Source: Hemileia vastatrix (Eukaryota > Basidiomycota > Pucciniomycetes > Pucciniales > Zaghouaniaceae). Taken from it: a DNA stretch of 64,000 nucleotides. The translations under genes were made by a program, and so were the position numbers. Below the pieces are notes generated by a model. The model was not told where the DNA came from. It was given only the letters and a program-made list of their open reading frames with translations, and made no database searches. The DNA is taken from the NCBI GenBank assembly GCA_030280995.1, contig JASXTE010000001.1, positions 28,614,606-28,678,605 of the forward strand. Direction: 5' to 3'. Positions 36,180 through 44,834 of the stretch are shown here, in pieces (the stretch's first letter is position 1; each line of letters opens with the position of its first letter).

Positions 36180-37280
36180 TGTGGTAGCCTAAAGTTTAGT
36201 ATGGAACCTAAGTACGTAAATGGAGTTATTACGGCGTACAAGATTGGTGTTATTATTTTTTTATAAAAGGGTTTTATTTAATTTATTTGAGTTTTAAATA
36301 TGAAGAAATTGGTCAAGAGCAAATGCCTACGCGAAAACAATTTATTTTACGGAGAAAACTTATTTTTACGGTCTGAAAAAATTATAAGTATCAAGTCAAG
36401 TCACTCAAGAACCTTGGGAAATTTTTCCAGAATTTTTACTATTTTTCTTATATTTTTAAAAGAATTTTAAAGATTTATAGAAATATTTACGTTTTTAGAA
36501 ATTACTTAACTTTGATGAATTTTCACGGGGTAATTAGAGCTACGCAGACTACGAAAATTAGTTTGGAATGTAAAGGGGAAGTGGCTCTATCATGTGTAAT
36601 TTTTCTAGATTTTTTATTATAGTTTTAAAGGTTCTAATTGAGTCTGGAAGTCCGGACAGACTCCCTTTGGACTCCGTATGGGCTCCGGATTGACTCTGGG
36701 AGAGCTCTGGAGGGGAAAACTTAGGCACATGACTAGGAATACTTAAGCGCCTCTCAAACTCGAAATTTAGAGGGGGGATACAACATACAGCTTAGTCTTT
36801 AACCACCACGGTCTTATTTTTTATTACTCAACAAATTAAATAAATTTGTAATACCCTTATAACTTTATATTTTATATATAACATTTTAGAAATACTACTC
36901 AACAATTAAAATAACACTTCATACAGGGTATCTTTAGAAAGGTCTTCATCACTGGGACTTGATTATTGCTTTCTCATAAAAATTCAAATTATTATAAAAA
37001 CATAAAAGTCAATCTTTCCAGATCTTTCACTGGTACACCTTAATTGTTGTTATCAGTATTTCTTTATCAACAGCCACAATCATTTAATCTCAATAAGCGT
37101 TAAATATTTTAGAGTTTCATTATTTTTTATCAATCAGATCCAAGTAGTATGGCTAGCTTAGTGATTCAGAACACCTACTTTGTTATTTTTTGTTGGAAGG
37201 ACGGGGTTTTCAGCTAAATCCACACATCTCCTCCGGATTCTGCTTACAGCAAGGCGACTGTAAGAGTTTACCTTACCATA
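36180..37280 (+). mobile_element. Solo LTR (family K) inserted in ORF2 of element B
   Basis: 1101 bp, TGTGGTAGCC to CCTTACCATA (probably once TACCACA), flanked by GCGG at 36176-36179 and 37281-37284. Excision restores ORF2 in frame, which proves the boundaries. The body is AT-rich with a GC-richer patch rich in GGACTCC/CTCCGG words (36635-36720). No gene. Confidence 0.88.
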
Positions 37281-40200
37281 GCGGCAAAGTATAAGAAGGT
37301 AGCGCAGAAGATTAGGCCTGTCAATGAGCCTATTCCTGTGGGTTTGAATCCGCCTTTGAAGAGACCTCCTTTGTCAGGAGATCTGTACTGTACTCCTTTG
37401 GTGAAGAATCCTCCAGAATTTGTAGAGACGGCTAGGGTGACCGTGGAAAGATTGAAAGTTTTTAATTTTGGTCCTGATGGGTGGTTTTCTGAAGAAGAAA
37501 AGAAGTTTTTGTTGCACGTTATTGTGCTAAGGGAAAAAGCTGTGGCATTTGTTGAGCAGGAAAGGGGTGTATTGAAGCACTCTTATGGGGAACCTTACTT
37601 GATTCCTGTGGCTTGTCATGAACCTTGGCAAATCAAACCTATTCTGATTCCAGCCGCTATTAGAGAGTATTTTGTGGAGATTGTTAGGGAAAGAGTCAGG
37701 ACTGGGTTATATGAACAATCAACATCCAGTTACTCAATTCCGGTGTTCTGTGTAAAGAAGCAGAATGGAAAGTTGCGGGTGGTTCATGATCTTAGAGCCT
37801 TGAATAGAGTCACTATCAAGGACGCTGGTATGCCACCAAGTGCAGAGGATTTTGTTGAAGCTTTTGCTGGAAGGGTGTGTTATGGTTTGGGTGATATTAT
37901 GGATGGTTATGATGAGAGGGAACTTCATACGGATTCAAGGCCTCTCACAACTTTTGAGACTCCTTTGGGAAGATTTCAGCTTACTAGGTTGCCTCAAGGA
38001 GCAACTAATTCAGTGGCAGTTTATCAAGAACAGATGGCTTGGATTTTTCAGGATGAGGTTCCTACTCATGCTGGTATTTTTATTGATGATGGTGGAATTA
38101 AAGGACCATTCACTGATTATGGTAATGAGGTTTTAGCGGAGAACCCTGGCATAAGGAGGTTTGTGTGGGAATATGCAATAACTCTAGAGAGAGTGTTGTT
38201 CAGGATTGAAGAGGCTGGTTTGACCATTTCAGGGTCAAAATTCTGTTGTTGTGTTCCTGCTTTGGAAATTCTGGGTCATGTGGTATGTAAAGAGGGAAGG
38301 ATTATGGCGAAGAAGAAGATTAATAAAATCCAGTCATGGCCAAGGCCTAAAAATACTACTGAAGTCAGGGGATTTTTGGGTGTGTGTGTATATTTCAGGA
38401 TTTTTATTAAGGATTTTTCTTTGTTGGCTTCAACTTTAAGGAGTTTGACCAGAAAAGATGCAGATTGGGAATGGACTGAAGAGTGTGAAGAGGCTTTTCA
38501 GAAGTTGAAAAAGGTTGTTGGTGAAGATATTGTTCTTCACAAGTTGGATTATGGTGTTGGTGCTGGAAAAATTTATCTGGCAGTGGACTCAAGTTATATT
38601 GCTGCTGGTGCTGTTTTGTCTCAAGAGGATAAGACTGGGAGGGTCAGGCCAGTAAGATACGAGTCTGTGGTGTTTAATGAGGTGGAATCTAGGTATTCTC
38701 AACCTAAGTTGGAATTGTGTGGTGTAGCTAAAATTTTAAAGAAGCTGAAGACGGTTTTGTGGGGGCAGCATTTTGAGCTGCAGGTGGATGCAAAATCTTT
38801 GGTTCAGATGATCAATACGCCTAGTCTTCCAAATGCTCCAATGACTAGGTGGGTGGAATTTATTCAACATTTTTCTTTTGACCTGGTACACAAACCAGGT
38901 AAAACTTTTACTATGCCTGATGGATAATCAAGGAGACCACCTACAGATGAAGATTCTGAGGCTGAAGAGTTTGATGAGGATGTTCCAGTGGTTAGGGCCA
39001 GGACAAAGGGTGCTGAAGATTTTTCTGACCTCCCCCAAGAGGCTAAACTGGCTGGATCTGATCTTGATTCTGGTGATCAGGATGTTTTTGTTGAGAAAGA
39101 TGGAGTTGTTGTTTGGGACAGCTCAAAATTGGAAAAGGGTGTTTTTGTTCGTGAACTGGATTCTTACAAGGTTCAGTGGAAAGGGAAGGACGTGCCAAAA
39201 TTTAAAGATTGGTGTCCTAGTTGGGCTGCTCAAATGGCTCATGTTCACACTGGTGACTTTGATGACAGAGTTGTACCCTTGGTTGTTGTTTTGTTGGATT
39301 TTGAAGATGAGACCTGGGGTCAGTCTGGGTTTTATTTTATTTTGGTGGAATATCTGTTGACCTTAGAGAGGCCAGATAGTTGTGATGATGATACTTGGTT
39401 GGCAATCAAGAAAAAGAGTCCTGGATTTTATGTGTCAGGAAGGCGGTTGATAAGGAGGAGACATCCAAATCCTCAAGTGGTGGTGACTCAGAAGAAGGGT
39501 CAAGAATTGGTTTTGAAGTCTTTGCATGAAGACCTTGGTCATAGAGGCTTTGGGGAGACTTATAGAAGAGTAGAAGACAGATTTTGGTGGCCAGGTATGA
39601 AGTTGGCTGTGCAGGGTTGGGTTCAATCTTTTGAAGAATGTCAAAGAAGAAGTCACTTGAAACCTAAAGAGGTGGGCTGTGCTACTGGTGAATCAACTGT
39701 TTTTGTAAGGGTCAGTCTGAATGCTATCCATATTAAAAAGGGCAGGTATAAATAATTGATTGTTGCTAGGGATGATTTGTCTGGTTGGGTTGAGGCAGTG
39801 CCTCTGGTTAATTTGACTGCCAAGAATGTGGCAGATTTTTTGAAGACGGAGTGGATTTATAGGTATGGGTTGATGAAGTTGGTGACTGTTGATGGTGGGC
39901 CAGAGTTTGGTGCCAAATTTAAAGAAGCTGTGGCTAGTGTTGTTTCTATAGTTAGAGTGGCTACACCGTATTATCCTGAAGCTGAAGGCATGGTTGAAAG
40001 AGGCCATCAAGTTATCAAGAATGCTTTGGTGAAGATGTGTGGAGATAGTGCTGAAAAGTGGAGGCATTATTTACCTTTGGTGTTATTTGCTGATATGGTC
40101 ACTGTGAAGAGGACAACTGGCTATTCTCCTTATGAGTTAATGTTTGGTCAGAAAGCCGTTCTACCAGTGGACTTGGAAGCTGTCTCTTATCTTGGAATTG

Positions 40201-40680
40201 ATTGGGATGACGTGCACTCAACAGAAGATTTGCTCTGTGCCAGGATGCAACAGTTGGAATATAGAGAGGAATGTCAGGAGAAGGCATACTCTAGAATGAT
40301 GAAGATTAGGAATCAATCAGTCAGATACTGGGACAAGAAGTTGGCTCATAGACTCAGGAATCCCTTGAAACCTGGTTGTTTGGTTTTAGTTTATAATAGA
40401 ATTTTGGAGAGTCAGTGGGGGAAAATGTTTGCTGACAGATGGAATGGACCTTACAGAGTCAGATCTCAGGCGTCTGGAGGTTCTTATGTTTTGGAAGAGT
40501 TGGATGGTGCAGTCTTGAAAAAGAGGGTGGCTGAAGACCAAGTGAAGAGGTTTTATCCCAGAGGCACTAGGCATGAAGAAGATTGACTCCGCAATGAGGA
40601 TAAACTATGGAACGTTCTTTTTTGTATTGGAATTTTGTGGTGTTGCAGAGCAACTTTTGTGTTGGAAACTTTTGTTAGAA

Positions 40681-40766
40681 GGTACCCATGGGTGGGGCTT
40701 CTAGATTTGATCTTGGCAAGTGTAGGGGTGACTGATGGGCTGGCTGCTCTATCAACAGTTACCCCA
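40681..40766 (+). ncRNA. Hairpin family 1, copy 1
   Basis: Stem GGGGTGACTG (40725-40734) with CAGTTACCCC (40756-40765), loop ATGGGCTGGCTGCTCTATCAA. The 44 bases before the stem (GGTACCC...TCTAGATTT...TTGGCAAG) are shared with copy 2 and partly with copy 3. Candidate structured RNA in the 3' part of the element transcript. Confidence 0.55.
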
Positions 40767-40941
40767 GATTGTCTGTTTCCAACCCTTTTTCTTAACTTGG
40801 TTGAAACCTAGTATTGGTTTCTTTTCACATGTTTTAGTCCTCTATGACTTTAAACTGGAATTTCCTCTGGTTGTCAAGTGCTGGACTCTTCACTGTTTAT
40901 TGGTTTTAGTTTTTTGTGTTGGACGTTGTGTTTTCGTTAGA

Positions 40942-41025
40942 AGGTACCCAGGGGGGGATTCTAGATTTTATTTTGGCAAGTGTGGGGGTAACTGATGAGC
41001 TGGCTGCTCTGTGGAACAGTTACCC
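40942..41025 (+). ncRNA. Hairpin family 1, copy 2
   Basis: Stem GGGGTAACTG (40985-40994) with CAGTTACCC (41017-41025); loop starts ATGAGCTGGCTGCTCTGTGG. Compared with copy 1 the stem change GTG to GTA replaces a G-T pair by an A-T pair. Confidence 0.55.
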
Positions 41026-41385
41026 AAGAATGTCTGTTTCAAGTTTTTGTTTTTCCTAGTTGAATTCTAGTTCTGTTGTTTATTATTCAGGATTCAAGTC
41101 CACTATGACTTTAAACTGGTTTGGGACTGGCTTCTTTATCTTTGGTTCTTTCAGATTGGTGGTCTCCCATCATTTTTACTTATTGGAGGGAGCCCACCCA
41201 GTGATCATTTCTATGGATCAGACTTTCCCTTATTGGACCATCTATGGAGCTGGACTGTTTTTGATTTTGCAGTTATGTTTTTTGCTAGATAGAAGTTTTA
41301 GATTATTTTCTTTTTTTCTCTTTTTTTCTTTTAATTTTTTTATGGGGGTTCTTTAAAATTATATAATCAAAAATATAGGGTTTTA

Positions 41386-41455
41386 CCACATCAGGGTCAC
41401 CTGGATGTGGGCAAGCATTGGTGGGGAAAGGCTCATCAATTGGCCCGGCAATGCT
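41386..41455 (+). ncRNA. Hairpin family 2 (double hairpin), copy 1
   Basis: First stem CCACATC (41386-41392) with GATGTGG (41404-41410), extended by AGG/CCT; second stem AGCATTG (41414-41420) with CAATGCT (41449-41455) around a loop containing GGCTCATCAATTGG. Confidence 0.55.
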
Positions 41456-41579
41456 ATTTTATTTTTATTTATTATTTATTTCATGTGTTTCTGTGTTTCA
41501 TTATTTTTATTATCTTCTGAATTTCTAAATATTTTGATTTTTGATTTCTGTTAATCATTTAAAATATTTAATTGTGTAT

Positions 41580-41649
41580 CCACATCAAGGTGCACTTGGA
41601 TGTGGGTAAGGTATCAGGGGATCAGCTCATCAATTGTCTGGGGGATACC
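41580..41649 (+). ncRNA. Hairpin family 2 (double hairpin), copy 2
   Basis: First stem CCACATC/GATGTGG (41580-41586, 41599-41605) extended by AAG/CTT instead of AGG/CCT; second stem GGTATC (41610-41615) with GATACC (41644-41649). Loop keeps AGCTCATCAATTG. Stem sequences differ from copy 1 but pairing is kept. Confidence 0.55.
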
Positions 41650-42235
41650 ATTTGTATTATTTTTTATATTATATTTTATTTCATTTATGTTATTTCATTT
41701 TATTTTATTTATTAATTTTTTATTTTAGTATATTAGTACAAAAAAAAAAAAAAAATTCTGAAATTATTTTTATTAATTGTTTTATATTATTATTATTTTT
41801 CTAATCTTTTTTCAGGAGCTCATTGTCTGGATGATGAAGCTTCTGGAGGCTGGTCCGGATTGTGATGATGTTTTTGTTTTTTGTTGGGATTGTGGGAAGC
41901 ACTGTGTTCTTTGAAGTGCATCCTGCTGGAGAGATTATAGGGATTGTAATGGTCAGGAATTGGACTAGAGGGAAGTTCAGAGGAGGAAGAAGAAGAGGCA
42001 GGAATGGAGTGCTGGAGGGTGTGTTTAATGATTCTAGACATTTTCCAGTGGTCGTCCAGTAGGCGCTTTCTCAGGGATTTTTCAAATTCATTCAAAGGTC
42101 CATGGAGGGCAAAGGCTTTTAGCATGTTGGAACACATGGTGCTTAGGTGTTTCTTCATGTCTCCATAATCCAGGGTCAAAGAAGTTTCAAGAGTTTGGCC
42201 AACTCCAATAATAGATTCAGGAGGGGGGGTGCCAA

Positions 42236-42303
42236 CTAGACAAGAAGAATTGGATCAGTAATTATTTTTGTTGAAGAAATGGAATAATTAATTTGGTACT
42301 TAC
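42236..42303 (-). other. 68-nt intron of antisense gene 1
   Basis: Minus strand ATCT|GTAAGTACC ... TTCTTGTCTAG|TTGGCACC. Both consensus ends are present, and removal joins two frames that are both free of stops. It shows that this locus is built to be transcribed and spliced from the minus strand, against the direction of the retrotransposon. Confidence 0.8.
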
Positions 42304-42921
42304 AGATTGGAAGCTCATCAAATCTGTAAGCAGCTGGGATTTGGATCTCTGACAATTTTGTAATGGTCATAGTGGGTGGATCAACTAGGGAAAGATATGG
42401 ATTCTCATGGGCTTCCTCTGAAGGATCCTGAGAAGGTGAACTGGGATGCTGATGTTCCTGAGGCCTAGTTAGAGCAGTGAGATTGTTGTTGTTGTTGTGG
42501 TTGTTATTTCTGTTGGATTCAGCTGGAGGAGGTGCTGGTGATGGAGTACCAGGGTTGTTAAAGGATGGAGCAGGAGAGGGGGATTTGGAAGCAGACTGCT
42601 CTCTTCTGGATAAAGAATTTGAAGAGATGGAACTGTCAGAAGAGTAGTTGGCTGACAGAGGAGAGGTGTAGTTTCTTTGTCTTAGTTGGGGACAAAGTTG
42701 TTGTTGTGGAGCAGTGTGTGGTGTTCTGGGTTCTTCTTGGGGTTCTCTGGCAGGTCTCTTAGAAATCTGGTAAATTTTGGTGTTTTTGGACTTTGGAAGG
42801 GTGGATTGCATTGCTCTGGGAGCAGTAGGAGGTAGTTGGGTTGAGTTGTTGTTGTTGTCTGAATAAATTTGGCTGTTTTCTGGCCGTTTTTGGAGGTTTT
42901 GGCCCTGATTTTCACTGTTTG

Positions 42922-42966
42922 GTGAGGCGGGCAGGCCGCCCGACGTCGGCCGGGCCGCCTGGACGC
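42922..42966. other. GC-rich palindromic block shared with the B LTR in inverted orientation
   Basis: In an AT-rich window this 45-bp stretch is almost all G and C. Its reverse strand reads CCGACGTCGGGCGGCC then TGCCCGCC; the LTR has CCGACGTCGGGCGGCC then CGCCCGCC (32069-32092). It includes the 10-bp palindrome CCGACGTCGG. It lies inside the open frame of antisense gene 1. Confidence 0.8.
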
Positions 42967-43390
42967 GGTCTAGAAGCCTGGGAGTTGATCTTGAAGCTTT
43001 TGGAGCTAATTTGGCGGAGATAAAAGCAGTTTCTTGTGAGGCTAAGGCTGGTCTTTTTGGAAGAGTGTGGGAAGCTGAGCTTCTGGATCTTCTGGAAGGA
43101 GCAGAAGATAGAGAGGAAGAGGAAGGACCAAGCTCTGGGGATCAGGTGGGGGATCTGGAGATGTATTTGTGAGAAGGAGAAGGCGGAGGAATAGGGTAGT
43201 TGGCATCTCTGTCACATCTTTTCTTTTTGGAATAGCAAGAGTCACAAGCCCTGTTGTAGAATTTGGATTCAGTATTTGGAAGAGTGAATTTGCAAGGTCT
43301 GCACATGTGGATGCACTGTTTGCAGGCATAGTCCTTGGGAGCAGTGAAGCAAGGGAGAGTAGAAGGGTTAACATCAGGAGATCCAGCCAT

Positions 43391-44145
43391 GACCTGTGGT
43401 GAGATAAGATGATGAAATGGGATAGGAGGAGAATTTTGTCAGTGATGGGTAGATGATGAAGTGAAGGTGGAAGTTCAGCAGGTTGGCTGTAGAGGTGTGC
43501 TGCATGAAATTGGCTGCGTCCATTTTATGCAAAATTCCATCAGTTCATCAAGACTCTAAACTGAAAAAGTTATGGTGTCAAGATCAGTCCATCAAGACTC
43601 TAAACTGAAAAAGCTATGTTATCAAGTCATTCCATCAAGACTTTAAACTGAAATCTGGTTTCTATTAGTCCTCCAAGACTTTAAACTGGCTGTTTTTAAG
43701 ATTTTATCAAGATTAGTCCGTCAAGACTTTAAACTGAACACTGTGTTAGTCCCCCAAGACTTTAAACTGAGGGTTGTAAGTCCCCCAAGACTATAAACTG
43801 AGGGAAAAGTTTTTGTTGTTGGAGTTGGTTTTGAAAGATTGGTGGAGGGTATCCACAGGGGGAGCCTCCGAATTTAGCAAAGGCAAGTTTGGGGGTAATT
43901 GATGGGCTGGCTGCTCTATTCACAATTACCCCAGCATGTTAGTTTTTTCTCTGTGTCTTAATGTGGTTGATCTCTGGTTCTGGGTTTATGATTTAGGTTT
44001 TTGAGTCCCCCAAGACTTCAAACTGAGGGTTTTTGAGTCCCCCAAGACTATAAAATGAGGATGGTCCCCCAAGACTTAAAACTGAGGGTTGTTTGTGGTT
44101 ACATCCTATAGAGGGTGTGGTCAATTTTTCTTTTCTGAATCAAAC
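43391..44145. repeat. Array of about ten GTCCCCCAAGACTTTAAACTGAG repeats around a hairpin
   Basis: Copies of [CT]CAAGACT[TC]TAAACTGA begin near 43548, 43590, 43633, 43667, 43715, 43752, 43783, 44008, 44040 and 44068, about 30-48 bp apart. Those after 43740 carry the fuller form AGTCCCCCAAGACT and end AACTGAGGG. The hairpin copy at 43892-43932 splits the array. It fills the space upstream of antisense gene 1 (5' end 43390) and downstream of antisense gene 2 (3' end 44146). It is not CRISPR-like: spacing is irregular and copies diverge. Confidence 0.88.
43849..43932 (+). ncRNA. Hairpin family 1, copy 3
   Basis: Stem GGGGTAATTG (43892-43901) with CAATTACCCC (43923-43932), a perfect 10-bp stem; loop starts ATGGGCTGGCTGCTCTATTC. 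Relative to copies 1 and 2 a C-G pair has become T-A on both sides. Confidence 0.55.
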
Positions 44146-44786
44146 TCATGTACTAGTGGAATTACAGAGGGAATCAAGAGATGAAATGAAGTGTTCAGAA
44201 TTAGCCTTGAACTGGTGAATGAGGTGTCTTCTGTTCTCAATGTCCTGTGGATCTCTAGCAGGAGTGGATTGGAAGTAGTGAAGCAGAAGTTGTTTCTGTT
44301 GAAATGTGTGTTGTTGGAACTTGGCCTTGATAGTGGGTAAGTGCGTTGGTGTTGGTGGTGCAATGGATCCTACATTGTTATCATCACTATCAGAAGAGGG
44401 AGGAACTGAGAAGTTATCAGTTTTAAAGTTGAAGGAAGGAATGAATGTTCTTTACCATCAGATTGACCAGGGATGGGGGAACTAGTTGTTTTATGGGTTG
44501 TGGCACTCTTCTGGGAAGGGTGGAGCTTTTTGATTAATCTGGGTATCAGGATGGATGGCCTTGATCCTTTGGTGCTGGCAGAAGAAGGACCAGGTTGAGG
44601 TGGAGGTGAATCTGTTGTGAAAGAAAGTGGACCAGGTCTGTGGCAGGTCTTCTTTCTGGATTGGCAGACATCGCAGGACGTTCTGTATGGATGGACAGGT
44701 GGTGTCATGGTGCAGATTAAATTATTGTTGATGCAGTATTGGCAAGGACCCATTTCAGAGGCAGATTTGGGAAGAAGGTTAAACAT
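44146..44786 (-). CDS. Antisense zinc-cluster-like gene 2 of element B (intact, one intron)
   Basis: ATG at 44786 opens MFNLLPKSASEMGPCQYC; earlier in-frame codons lie in the LTR and are not needed. The cluster is CQYCINNNLIC, 12 residues, then CDVCQSRKKTC: C-x2-C-x6-C-x12-C-x2-C-x6-C, matching the Zn2Cys6 consensus. A Ser/Pro-rich linker follows (SFTTDSPPPQPGPSSAS). At GQSDG a GTAAAG donor and TTCTCAG acceptor bound a 50-nt intron (44455-44406). Splicing leads to PPSSDSDDNNVGSIAPP and a helical tail (IKAKFQQHTFQQKQLLLHYF, RRHLIHQFKANSEHFISSL), ending TGA at 44148-44146. Exons of 331 and 260 nt sum to 197 codons, 196 residues, with no internal stop. The start codon is 49 bp from the 3' LTR, so the promoter probably lies in the LTR, read backwards. 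Function unknown; a DNA-binding regulator is inference. Confidence 0.75.
44406..44455 (-). other. 50-nt intron of antisense gene 2
   Basis: Minus strand TGATG|GTAAAGAAC ... AACTTCTCAG|TTCCTCCC. Removal connects the two open frames exactly; unspliced translation would end shortly after. Confidence 0.75.
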
Positions 44787-44824
44787 GGTGTTCGGATGAA
44801 GAAAGAATGCAGAAATTATCAATT

Positions 44825-44834
44825 GGAGGGAGGA
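44825..44834 (+). promoter_or_regulatory. Polypurine tract of element B
   Basis: GGAGGGAGGA directly before the 3' LTR start TGTGG; expected primer site for plus-strand DNA synthesis. Confidence 0.85.

Larger units (their letters stand above)
35165..40586 (+). pseudogene. pol: ORF2 of element B: Pol (RT, RNase H, integrase) with N-terminal repeat extension, split by a solo LTR
   Basis: Begins MRADHPSATTSPQDEEIPG at 35165. A repeat-rich extension runs to 36179; after the solo LTR (36180-37280) and one TSD copy are removed, the frame joins exactly (VEGGA then AKYKKVAQKIRPVNE). RT: VFCVKKQNGKLRVVHDLRAL, LGDIMDGYDERE, LPQGATNSVAVYQEQM, and catalytic IFIDDGGIKG, so YxDD is FIDD, as in the basidiomycete Ty3 lineage with ENPGIRRFVWE. 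RNase H: IYLAVDSSYIAAGAVLSQED and LQVDAKSLVQM. Integrase: LHEDLGHRGFGETYRRVEDR with the finger ending SFEEC, so the first Cys of C-x2-C is Phe; core DLSG, TVDGGPEF and EGMVERGHQVIKN. In-frame stops: TAA at 38925 and 39753. Natural end TGA at 40584. No chromodomain. Confidence 0.92.
40587..41819 (+). other. Non-coding region of B downstream of pol, with two families of RNA-like hairpins
   Basis: Contains hairpin family 1 at 40725-40765 and 40985-41025 and family 2 at 41386-41455 and 41580-41649 (separate entries). Two copies of CTATGACTTTAAACTGG (about 40842, 41102) relate to the array at 43.5-44.1 kb. The rest is T-rich with long T runs. The open frame 41060-41356 has no recognisable feature and overlaps these repeats, so I do not call it. 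Confidence 0.7.
41820..43390 (-). pseudogene. Antisense zinc-cluster-like gene 1 of element B (one intron, one in-frame TGA)
   Basis: ATG at 43390 opens MAGSPDVNPSTLPC. Residues 23-59 hold C-x2-C-x6-C (CKQCIHMCRPC) and, 15 residues on, C-x2-C-x6-C (CDSCYSKKKRC), the spacing of a fungal Zn2Cys6 cluster with a slightly long linker. A single TGA at 43144-43142 interrupts the frame, which otherwise runs on, Ser/Pro/Gln/Asn-rich, to YRFDELPI. There a GTAAGT donor and CTAG acceptor bound a 68-nt intron (42303-42236). Splicing joins to FGTPPPESIIGVGQTLET and a helical C-terminus (MKKHLSTMCSNMLKAFALHG, FEKSLRKRLLDDHW), ending at 41820. Coding length is 1503 nt, 500 residues, exactly in frame. A CGA-to-TGA change would explain the stop. 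Function unknown; nuclear DNA binding is inferred from the Cys spacing. Confidence 0.75.

Noticed and set aside
41060..41356. 98-codon open frame downstream of B pol
   Set aside because: Overlaps repeat and hairpin sequence, hydrophobic low-complexity end, no known domain.
43142..43144. TGA in antisense gene 1 as a recoded (selenocysteine or readthrough) codon
   Set aside because: A CGA-to-TGA mutation explains it more simply; no recoding structure was seen, and element G shows the same kind of decay.
43545..44090. CRISPR-like array
   Set aside because: Repeats diverge, spacing is irregular, the host is eukaryotic and there are no cas genes.
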